Of a stretch of 7,978 nucleotides of DNA, positions 1 to 5,699 are shown piece after piece. The DNA lies in contig JBHIFE010000062.1 in NCBI GenBank assembly GCA_046760985.1, positions 1 through 7,978 of the forward strand. Reading direction: 5' to 3'. Below the pieces are notes generated by a model that did no database searches, had not been told where the DNA came from, and saw only the letters and a list, made by a program, of their open reading frames with translations. This stretch comes from JBHIFE01 sp046760985. GTDB taxonomy: Bacteria; Chloroflexota; Dehalococcoidia; Dehalococcoidales; RBG-16-60-22. The translations under genes were made by a program, and so were the position numbers. Position 1 is the stretch's first letter. Every line of letters starts with the position of its first letter.

Positions 1-1
1 A

Positions 2-280
2 GGGCGTATTGTCGGTATCAGCAAACTAGCCCGGGTGGTCGAAATCATTGCCAAGCGTCCGCAGATTCAGGAGAAAATGACCACCGAGATCGCTGATGTG
101 ATTATGGACGCCATTAAGCCAGATGGGGTGGCGGTAGTTATTCAGGCAGAACACCTGTGCATGATTATGCGCGGCATTGAAAAACCGGGAAGCAATGTTA
201 TCACCTCGGCTGTCAGGGGTGGCTTTAAGCGACGGGCGGTCAGTAGAGCTGAATTTTTCTCTCTGATACAGGGTAAGTAG
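2..280 (+). CDS. folE: GTP cyclohydrolase I, C-terminal part (5' truncated by window)
   Basis: This is the last 92 codons of a type I GTP cyclohydrolase, which opens GTP and rearranges it to 7,8-dihydroneopterin triphosphate, the first step of folate/pterin synthesis in the cytoplasm. The frame is open from base 2, so the true start lies left of the window; a GTG at 35 is internal. Visible family features are the GRIVGISKLARVVEIIAKRP segment (compare VIGLSKINRIVQFFAQRP in E. coli FolE), then GVAVVIQAEHLCMIMRG, whose Cys in HLCM corresponds to the last zinc-ligand Cys of the family, then TSAVRGGF and the terminal RAEFFSLI. The protein ends at the usual place for the family. It converges on gyrB, with 15 nt between the stop codons and no obvious terminator there. 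Confidence 0.95.
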   Translation, partial: GRIVGISKLARVVEIIAKRPQIQEKMTTEIADVIMDAIKPDGVAVVIQAEHLCMIMRGIEKPGSNVITSAVRGGFKRRAVSRAEFFSLIQGK

Positions 281-295
281 ACTATTATTTAGGTA

Positions 296-2227
296 TCAAA
301 TATCCAGGTTCCTGACGTTTCTGGCATGCGCCTGGATAAAAGCTTTACGGGGAGGAACTTCTCCACCCATTAGTACATTGAAAATATGGTCAGCTTTAGC
401 GGCATCTTCCACACTTACTCCCAAAAGAGTGCGGGTAACTGGATTCATGGTGGTTTCCCACAATTGTTCTGGAGTCATCTCACCCAGACCCTTATAGCGC
501 TGAACCTCTACCTTCCTAGCCCCTTTTAGCTTACGTAGGACTTCCTCCTTTTCCTGCTCCGAGTAAACCCAGTGCTGATGGTCAGCCGCCTTAATCCGAT
601 AAAGAGGTGGCTGGGCAATAAATAGATATCCTTGGTTAATTAGCTCCACCATGTGGCGGAAGAAGAAGGTAAGTAGCAGAGTGCGAATGTGAGAGCCATC
701 AACATCAGCGTCAGTCATCAGAATAACCCGGTGATAACGCAGTCTTGACAGGTTAAAGTCGTCGTCTATACCGGCACCCAGGGCAGTAATGATGACACGG
801 ATTTCTTCATGGGTCAATATCTTATCTGGTGGAGCCTTCTCCACATTAAGGATTTTACCCCGCAGTGGCAGTATAGCTTGGAAGCGGCGATTTCGTCCTT
901 GCTTGGCAGAGCCGCCGGCTGAGTCCCCCTCCACCAAGAATAGTTCACAGTGGGATGGCTCTTTCTCCGAGCAGTCAGCCAGTTTCCCGGGTAGTGTGCC
1001 GGTATCCAGACCGCTCTTTCTGATAATTAAATCGCGAGCCTTACGGGCGGCTTCTCTTGCCTTAGCAGTGGTGATGCACTTCTCTATGATTCTTTTAGCC
1101 TCATCGGGATGTTCCTCAAGGTAAAGAGACAAGCCCTCGCCGATGATACTCTCTACCTGACTTTTGACTTCAATGTTACCCAGCTTGGCTTTAGTCTGTC
1201 CCTCAAATTGTGGCTCAGCAAGCTTGACACTAACAATGGCGGTAAGCCCTTCCCTAACATCTTCACCGGTTAGGTTAGGCTCATCATCTTTCAGAAATCT
1301 ACTTTTGTGGGCATAGTCATTAAGAACCCGGGTTAGTGCCGAACGGAAGCCAGTAAGGTGAGTGCCTCCATCTGTAGTATTAACACAGTTGGCAAAACTG
1401 AAAACTGATTCGGCAAAGCCATCATTATACTGAAGGGCTACCTCAACTATGGTACTATTCATCGATTTAGTGACATAAATAGGACGGGGGTGGCGGACTA
1501 CCCGGTCTCGGTTAAGGTGACGAACAAAACCAGTAATGCCACCCTCAAAATAGAAGGTTTTCTCAGCGTCGGTTCTTTCATCCCTGAGAGTTATTTCCAG
1601 CCCCTTATTCAAATAAGCCATCTCGCGCATGCGCTCACTCAGGGTATCAAAATCATATCTGGCTTTACCAAATATCTCCTCATCAGCATAGAAGGTGATG
1701 GTGGTGCCGGTATCATCAGCCTCACCAATTTCAGTTAATGGTCCCTGGGGTATTCCCTGCCGATATTCCTGCTGGTATACCTTGCCATCACGTCTGACAC
1801 TGCAACAAAGCCAGGAGGAAAGCGCATTTACCACCGAAGCTCCTACACCGTGTAATCCACCCGATACCTGATAGGGACGCCCACCAAATTTAGCTCCGGC
1901 ATGTAGTTTGGTCATCACTGTCTCCAGAGCAGAAACATTGGTAGCGGGGTGAATGTCTATTGGAATACCACGTCCATTATCTTCAACAATGACGCCGCCG
2001 TCCTTTTTAAGGGTAACCAAAATCTTACTGCAGCAGCCAGCCATGGCTTCATCAATGCTATTGTAGGTAATTTCATAGACCAGATGATGCAATCCACGCT
2101 GGTCAGTACCGCCAATATACATACTTGGTCGACGGCGCACTGCCTCCCGCCCACCCAGGACTTGAATGTCCTCAGCAGTATACTCGTTATTTACTGGCTC
2201 AGCTGGTGAAGGCATGTCCTGCGTCAT
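296..2227 (-). CDS. gyrB: DNA gyrase subunit B
   Basis: ATPase subunit of the type II topoisomerase that introduces negative supercoils; it acts as A2B2 with GyrA. Its 643 residues match the usual length of GyrB without the enterobacterial insertion. Domains in order: GHKL ATPase with E52/N56/D59/E60 in the YEITYNSIDEAMAG segment, VEDNGRGIP at 82-89 and GGLHGVG at 123-129; transducer domain with the QTK loop (K346); TOPRIM domain with EGDSAGG at 433-439 and DADVDG at 506-511; then QRYKGLGEM at 576-584 and a standard C-terminus. The start is fixed by an in-frame TAA 12 nt upstream of the ATG. ParE is the alternative, but the RRFQAILPLRGKILNVEKA segment and the overall fit favour GyrB. One oddity is Tyr55, where most GyrBs have Asp before the ATP-site Asn. 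It is transcribed divergently from pyrR. Confidence 0.95.
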   Translation of the reverse strand: MTQDMPSPAEPVNNEYTAEDIQVLGGREAVRRRPSMYIGGTDQRGLHHLVYEITYNSIDEAMAGCCSKILVTLKKDGGVIVEDNGRGIPIDIHPATNVSALETVMTKLHAGAKFGGRPYQVSGGLHGVGASVVNALSSWLCCSVRRDGKVYQQEYRQGIPQGPLTEIGEADDTGTTITFYADEEIFGKARYDFDTLSERMREMAYLNKGLEITLRDERTDAEKTFYFEGGITGFVRHLNRDRVVRHPRPIYVTKSMNSTIVEVALQYNDGFAESVFSFANCVNTTDGGTHLTGFRSALTRVLNDYAHKSRFLKDDEPNLTGEDVREGLTAIVSVKLAEPQFEGQTKAKLGNIEVKSQVESIIGEGLSLYLEEHPDEAKRIIEKCITTAKAREAARKARDLIIRKSGLDTGTLPGKLADCSEKEPSHCELFLVEGDSAGGSAKQGRNRRFQAILPLRGKILNVEKAPPDKILTHEEIRVIITALGAGIDDDFNLSRLRYHRVILMTDADVDGSHIRTLLLTFFFRHMVELINQGYLFIAQPPLYRIKAADHQHWVYSEQEKEEVLRKLKGARKVEVQRYKGLGEMTPEQLWETTMNPVTRTLLGVSVEDAAKADHIFNVLMGGEVPPRKAFIQAHARNVRNLDI

Positions 2228-2240
2228 AGTCGGTCTTTAT

Positions 2241-2246
2241 CTCCTT
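2241..2246 (-). promoter_or_regulatory. gyrB ribosome binding site, long spacing
   Basis: AAGGAG on the minus strand lies 13 nt from the gyrB ATG at 2227, longer than the usual 5 to 9 nt. No in-frame start lies closer, because TAA interrupts the frame 12 nt before the ATG. It is therefore the best ribosome site visible for this gene. Confidence 0.5.
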
Positions 2247-2348
2247 GAGGTTAACGTAAAGCAGGGAAAAGAAAAAGCGAGACTCCAAGCCAAATTCTGA
2301 AGAGCCCGCCAATTACCGATGAATAATTTATACATCTAAGTTACTTGT

Positions 2349-2377
2349 ATTGTAGCACAATTTAGCTATGAAGTAAA
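2349..2377 (-). promoter_or_regulatory. candidate gyrB promoter
   Basis: On the minus strand TTTACT (2377-2372, 4/6 to the sigma-70 -35) is followed after exactly 17 nt by TACAAT (2354-2349, 5/6 to the -10). It would give a leader of about 115 nt before gyrB. Two tandem 10-mers (CTAAAAGTAA and CTAAAAGTAG on the + strand, 2379-2398) lie directly upstream of the -35 and could be an A/T-rich UP element. This is a pattern match only. Confidence 0.4.
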
Positions 2378-2482
2378 GCTAAAAGTAACTAAAAGTAGCA
2401 CTCTTTTTAAGCCTTTTGCAGAAGCTCATTTAAACTTGGGTAAAGCTATCAAAAATATTTTTAAAATAACAATAAATAACTA
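2378..2482. other. A/T-rich divergent intergenic stretch, no gene seen
   Basis: Between the candidate gyrB and pyr promoters I see no plausible coding frame or RNA gene. The half nearest the pyr promoter is strongly A/T-rich with runs of A and T around 2451-2480, which fits an UP element or curved DNA upstream of the pyr -35 box. Confidence 0.4.
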
Positions 2483-2511
2483 TTGCAATAATTTATTTAC
2501 TGTGTTATACT
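2483..2511 (+). promoter_or_regulatory. candidate pyr operon promoter
   Basis: TTGCAA (2483-2488, 4/6 to the -35) and TATACT (2506-2511, 5/6 to the -10) are separated by exactly 17 nt in a very A/T-rich context. Transcription would begin near 2518, giving a leader of about 113 nt that contains the whole PyrR-type attenuator before the pyrR ATG. Confidence 0.6.
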
Positions 2512-2541
2512 TGCGCTAAATAAGGAAGAAATAAAGGTGAA

Positions 2542-2573
2542 CCTTTAAGCTAGTCCAGAGAGGCTGGCAAGGG
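2542..2573 (+). promoter_or_regulatory. PyrR-binding loop (anti-antiterminator) of the pyr leader
   Basis: The 14-mer AGTCCAGAGAGGCT (2552-2565) matches the known PyrR RNA-binding consensus ARUCCNGNGAGGYU exactly. It folds as an upper stem 2549-2555/2562-2568 with hexaloop CAGAGA, a 5' bulge UAA (2546-2548), and a lower stem CCUU/AAGG (2542-2545/2569-2572). This is the architecture described for Bacillus pyr leaders. By analogy, PyrR bound to UMP or UTP would stabilise this hairpin. That traps 2562-2573, which otherwise pairs with 2601-2612 as a 12-bp antiterminator (ten Watson-Crick pairs in a row, then one G-U and one G-C pair). pyrR lies directly downstream, so autoregulation is expected. 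Confidence 0.92.
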
Positions 2574-2599
2574 AAAACAAAACAGTATAAGCAAGATGA

Positions 2600-2630
2600 C
2601 CTCTTGCCAGCCAAGGTGAGAGGTTTTTTT
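2600..2630 (+). terminator. pyr attenuator: terminator hairpin that also covers the pyrR ribosome site
   Basis: CCTCTTGCC (2600-2608) pairs with GGTGAGAGG (2615-2623) as a 9-bp stem with two G-U pairs and loop AGCCAA, followed directly by seven T residues (2624-2630) and then the pyrR ATG. The left arm and loop are also the right half of the antiterminator (2601-2612), so the two folds exclude each other. The only ribosome site for pyrR lies in the right arm, so the hairpin could block translation as well as end transcription. Confidence 0.85.
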
Positions 2631-3206
2631 ATGGCTAAAAAAACAATTATGTCGCCAGAGGACATCAGACGAACTCTGGCTCGTATTGCCCACGAAATTA
2701 TAGAGCGAAATAAGGCTATTGATCAGCTGATACTGGTTGGTATGCGCACTCGGGGCGTGCCTTTAGCCAAGCGGCTAGCCACCAATATAGAGAACTTTGA
2801 GAAAACGAAAATACCGGTTGGCGCCCTAGATTTCAGCCTCTACCGAGATGACCTCTCATCGCTAGACCTGCAACCAATTGTGCAACGCACTGACATCCCG
2901 ACCACTGTTGACGGTAAAACTATCGTGCTGGTTGACGATGTTCTGTACACCGGACGCAGTACCCGTGCCGCCATGGATGCCCTTACTGACTTGGGGCGAC
3001 CCCAGTCAATTCAATTAGCCGTGCTTGTCGACCGCGGTCACCGTGAGTTACCGATACGAGCTGATTATGTCGGCAAGAACATGCCAAGCTCCAGACATGA
3101 GGAGATACAGGTGCAACTGGTGGAAACCGATGGCATAGACGAAGTAGCCATAATTTCTACATCAGCAGATAAGGAGGGCAATGAGAATGACCCAGCCACA
3201 AAATGA
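2631..3206 (+). CDS. pyrR: PyrR, pyrimidine operon RNA-binding attenuator / uracil phosphoribosyltransferase
   Basis: A 191-residue PyrR, very similar to the B. subtilis protein: RRTLARIAHEIIERN, ILVGMRTRG, LYRDDL, the PRPP-binding loop TIVLVDDVLYTGRST at 97-111, GRPQSIQLAVLVDRGHRELP and IRADYVGKN. In Firmicutes PyrR senses UMP/UTP, binds the pyr leader RNA and has weak uracil phosphoribosyltransferase activity. Residues matching the RNA-contacting R141, R146 and K152 of B. subtilis are present (R138, R143, K149), as is H22 (H21), but Thr18 is Ala17 here. ATG 2631 is chosen: it follows the GAGAGG ribosome site by 7 nt and gives the family N-terminus. A TTG at 2604 is in frame but lies inside the terminator stem. 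The gene's 3' end overlaps the start of pyrB, and the leader upstream carries its binding loop. Confidence 0.96.
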   Translation: MAKKTIMSPEDIRRTLARIAHEIIERNKAIDQLILVGMRTRGVPLAKRLATNIENFEKTKIPVGALDFSLYRDDLSSLDLQPIVQRTDIPTTVDGKTIVLVDDVLYTGRSTRAAMDALTDLGRPQSIQLAVLVDRGHRELPIRADYVGKNMPSSRHEEIQVQLVETDGIDEVAIISTSADKEGNENDPATK

Positions 3207-4185
3207 CCCCACTCTATTAATAAAGCCAGAGGAACCCTCAACCACAGCCGTATGGCAACATCACCACATACTTGACCTTGACGATTTTACCTCAGGGGAA
3301 ATAGAACTCGTTTTCCAAACCACTGATGCTATGAAAGAGGTCCTGTCCCGACCCATTAAAAAGGTGCCTGCTCTTCGTGGTAAGACCATCGCCACCCTGT
3401 TCTATGAGCCCAGCACTCGCACCCGGGTAGCCTTTGAGCTGGCAGCTAAGAATCTGAGTGCTGATGTCGTTAACTTGAGCGCCTCAACCAGCAGTGTGGC
3501 TAAGGGAGAATCCCTAGTTGATACTCTCAGCACCCTGCAAGCACTGGGAGCCGACATGGTGGTAATGCGCCATCCTCATTCCGGAGCCCCCTACATCGCC
3601 ACCAAATACCTGGAGGCAAGCATTATCAATGCCGGCGATGGCTGGCATGCTCACCCAACTCAAGCCCTCCTTGACCTTTATACTATCCGCGAACATAAAG
3701 GAGTCCTGAAGGGATTAAAGGCAGTTATTATCGGGGATATCATGCACAGTCGGGTGGCTCGCTCCAATATCTGGGGACTAACCACCATGGGAGCGGAAGT
3801 AACCGTCTGTGGTCCACCCACCCTCCTACCCGCCGGATTAGATACCAAAAATAACCACCTTCCCCAGGTCAACGTAGAACTAAACATCGGGCTTGCCCTT
3901 GATGGGGCTGATGTAGTAATGATGCTACGCCTGCAAAAGGAGAGGCAGCAGAGCGGACTGTTACCCAGTATTCGTGAGTATATTCAGCTCTACCAGCTCA
4001 CTGAGTCAAGGTTAGCCAAAGCCAAACCCGATGCCCTAGTTCTTCACCCGGGACCAGTAAATGAAGGGATTGAGATTTCACCAGCCGTGGCTCACGGTCC
4101 CCATTCAGTCATCACTGAACAGGTAACCAACGGTGTCGCGGTGCGCATGGCTCTACTTTATCTGTTAGCCGGGAGTAAAAAGTAA
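3187..4185 (+). CDS. pyrB: aspartate carbamoyltransferase catalytic chain
   Basis: Condenses carbamoyl phosphate with aspartate to N-carbamoyl-L-aspartate, the committed step of pyrimidine synthesis. Numbering from ATG 3187 gives 332 residues, near family length plus a short N-terminal extension. Visible motifs are the carbamoyl-phosphate loop YEPSTRTRVAFE (STRTR 76-80), the mobile-loop S103/K106 in SSVAKGES, RHPHSGAP at 128-134, HPTQALLDLY at 156-165, GDIMHSRVARSN, the aspartate-binding RLQKER at 248-253 and HPGPVNEG at 287-294. Two ATGs compete: 3181 is only 3 nt from AAGGAGG (3171-3177), whereas 3187 is 9 nt away, so 3187 is preferred; 3181 would add two residues (MR). The gene overlaps the end of pyrR by about 20 nt and touches pyrC as TAATG, both signs of translational coupling. 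No pyrI regulatory chain is visible. Confidence 0.96.
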   Translation: MTQPQNDPTLLIKPEEPSTTAVWQHHHILDLDDFTSGEIELVFQTTDAMKEVLSRPIKKVPALRGKTIATLFYEPSTRTRVAFELAAKNLSADVVNLSASTSSVAKGESLVDTLSTLQALGADMVVMRHPHSGAPYIATKYLEASIINAGDGWHAHPTQALLDLYTIREHKGVLKGLKAVIIGDIMHSRVARSNIWGLTTMGAEVTVCGPPTLLPAGLDTKNNHLPQVNVELNIGLALDGADVVMMLRLQKERQQSGLLPSIREYIQLYQLTESRLAKAKPDALVLHPGPVNEGIEISPAVAHGPHSVITEQVTNGVAVRMALLYLLAGSKK

Positions 4186-5470
4186 TGAAAAAGTCTCTGC
4201 TTATCCAAGGTGGACGAATAATTGACCCCAGCCAGGGAATAGACGAGGTTAGCAGTTTGCTCCTCACCGAAGGTAAAATCTCATGGCGGGGAGAGACCCC
4301 ACCCCAGACCGATTACGATGTCCTTCATGCCCAAGGGTTAGTTGTCTGCCCCGGATTTATCGACCTCCACTGCCATCTGCGACAGCCCGGTTTTGAGGAG
4401 AAGGAGACCATTGCTACCGGAACACGAGCTGCGGCTAAAGGTGGCTTTACCACTATCTGCTGTATGCCCAATACCAATCCACCTCTGGATAATCAGGCAA
4501 CGATAGACTATGTCAAAGCAGAGGCGACTAAACAGGGTGTCGTCCAGGTTCTACCTATCGGCTGTATCTCCAAGGGGAGAAAGGGGGAGGAATTAGCCGA
4601 GATGGGTGAGCTGGCATCAGCCGGGGTGATTGCCTACAGCGATGATGGTGAGCCAGTGAGGAACTCACGCCTGATGCGCCAAGCGCTGGATTATAGTCGA
4701 GCCTTCGGCTTGCCGGTTATTGACCACTGCGAGGACAGTGCCCTCAGTCAGGACGGTCAGATGAACGAAGGCATATTATCCACCCAGCTGGGGCTTCGCG
4801 GTATACCCGCTGTCGCCGAGGAAATTATGGTCGCCCGTGACCTGGCTCTTGCCCGGCTGACTGGAGCCCGGCTGCACATTGCCCATGTCAGCACTGCGGG
4901 CTCAGTTGAGCTTATTCGCCAGGGCAAGGAGAAAGGCATCAGGGTTACCGCCGAGGTTACCCCACACCATCTGACCCTGACTGAGGAGGAAGTCATCGGC
5001 TATAATACTGACGCCAAGGTAAATCCACCCTTGAGAACGAAACGGGACATTCAAGCCTTAATTCAGGGACTCAAGGAAAACGTTATTGATATTATCGCCA
5101 CTGACCATGCCCCCCACGCTTTGCCATCGCCCCCTTTGGCATCAGTGGCTTGGAAACGGCTCTGGGCAGCCTGATGCGTCTGGTGCATGACGAGCAGCTA
5201 ACCCTGACTACCCTCATCGCCAAGCTTACCTGCGAACCAGCCAGGATTATCAATTACAACCAGCTGGGCACACTGAAAATTGGTGTCCTGGCAGATATTA
5301 CCATCTTTGACCCCAATAAGGACTGGGTAGTTGACACCAAGGCTTTTGCCTCCAAGGGTAAGAATACCCCATTAGCTGGCTCAGTGCTTAAAGGCAAGGT
5401 AATGACAACCATTTCCCAGGGGAAGCTGGTGTATAAAGATGACTCAATCAAGCTTGAAGGGGAGTTTTAG
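4185..5470 (+). pseudogene. pyrC: dihydroorotase, broken by a frameshift and small deletion
   Basis: A class I dihydroorotase, which cyclises carbamoyl aspartate to dihydroorotate. The first frame (4185-5120) has the expected metal and substrate motifs: HCH at 62-64 in HCHLRQPG (most homologues read HVHLREPG), GGFTTICCMPNT, DDGEPV (D153/D154), H181 in IDHCEDS, H234 in HIAHVSTAGS, TPHHL and D307 in ATDHAPH. The homology then resumes in another frame (5123-5470) with APFGISGLETALGSLMRLVH and a normal C-terminus. B. subtilis PyrC has 11 residues between DHAPH and APFG; here only 11 nt remain, so about 22 nt are missing. Unrepaired, translation would end at 5174 after 329 residues, the last 17 or so being nonsense. 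Both halves are well conserved, so the lesion is recent or an assembly error. The stop codon lies in a repeat copy. Confidence 0.88.
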
Positions 5471-5486
5471 AGGAGCCAAGCCTGTA
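5456..5486 (+). repeat. degenerate GCGAAGC-type repeat, copy 1
   Basis: GGGGAGTTTTAGAGGAGCC followed by AAGCCTG resembles the start of copy 3 (GGGGAGTTATAGAGGGGCG, then AAGCCCC). Its palindrome has decayed. It overlaps the pyrC stop codon and supplies the last few codons (EGEF). Confidence 0.5.
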
Positions 5487-5493
5487 AATACAA

Positions 5494-5581
5494 TAAAGGA
5501 GAGTCAAAGAGAGGCGAAGCCTCTCTTACATAACCAATTCCCCCTCCCTTATCAAGGGAGGGGGACAAAAAAGGGGGAGGG
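5494..5581 (+). repeat. composite palindromic repeat unit A
   Basis: The unit has two parts. First, AAGAGAGGC (5507-5515) and GCCTCTCTT (5519-5527) form a 9-bp stem with loop GAA. Second, CCCCCTCCCTT (5540-5550) and AAGGGAGGGGG (5554-5564) form a perfect 11-bp stem with loop ATC, followed by a purine tail ending GGGGGAGGG (5573-5581). No T run follows the hairpin on the + strand, so it is not a standard terminator. It lies in the otherwise empty pyrC-carA gap. Confidence 0.8.
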
Positions 5582-5610
5582 TTACCAAATTAAAGACCTA
5601 AAGGTAAAAG

Positions 5611-5699
5611 TTAAAGGGGAGTTATAGAGGGGCGAAGCCCCTCTCCCAAAAACTCCCCCTCTCCTTTGAAGAAGAGAGGGATTAAGGGGGTGAGGTAGA
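5611..5699 (+). repeat. composite palindromic repeat unit B, abutting carA
   Basis: It has the same order of parts as unit A. AGAGGGGC (5626-5633) and GCCCCTCT (5637-5644) form an 8-bp stem with loop GAA. CCCTCTC (5657-5663) and GAGAGGG (5674-5680) form a second, slightly imperfect hairpin. The tail ATTAAGGGGGTGAGGTAGA (5681-5699) is repeated exactly at 7272-7290. The last tail base is the first base of the presumed carA start codon. Confidence 0.8.
5683..5693 (+). promoter_or_regulatory. repeat-borne Shine-Dalgarno sequence for carA
   Basis: TAAGGGGGTGA differs at one base from TAAGGAGGTGA, the full complement of the 16S rRNA 3' end. The GGGGG core (5686-5690) is 8 nt from the ATA at 5699, a near-ideal distance. 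This decides the proposed carA start, for which no standard start codon exists. Confidence 0.6.

Noticed and set aside
789..2209. Open frames on the + strand (789-1124, 1490-1738, 1949-2209) and a second minus-strand frame (1957-2154)
   Set aside because: They lie inside the well-conserved gyrB gene, have no recognisable protein features and are shadows of its codon use.
2604..2630. In-frame TTG at 2604 as an upstream start for pyrR
   Set aside because: It lies in the attenuator stem and has no ribosome site; ATG 2631 has one and gives the family N-terminus.
3514..3887. Minus-strand frames within pyrB
   Set aside because: They are antisense shadows of a clearly conserved aspartate carbamoyltransferase gene.
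5105..5150. Programmed ribosomal frameshift in pyrC
   Set aside because: There is no slippery heptamer with a downstream stimulator at the junction, and about seven residues of the conserved linker are also missing, which frameshifting would not restore.
4757..5451. Minus-strand frames within pyrC (4757-4996, 5254-5451)
   Set aside because: They are antisense to conserved dihydroorotase sequence and show no protein family resemblance.
5540..5564. Perfect 11-bp hairpin as a rho-independent terminator after pyrC
   Set aside because: No T run follows on either strand, and it belongs to a repeat family in the middle of an operon.
5439..5627. Small + strand frame across the pyrC end and the repeats
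   Set aside because: It overlaps pyrC in another frame and translates repeat DNA; there is no ribosome site or protein character.
5456..5699. CRISPR array
   Set aside because: The copies are few, unequal, themselves palindromic and lack regular unique spacers; no cas genes are near.
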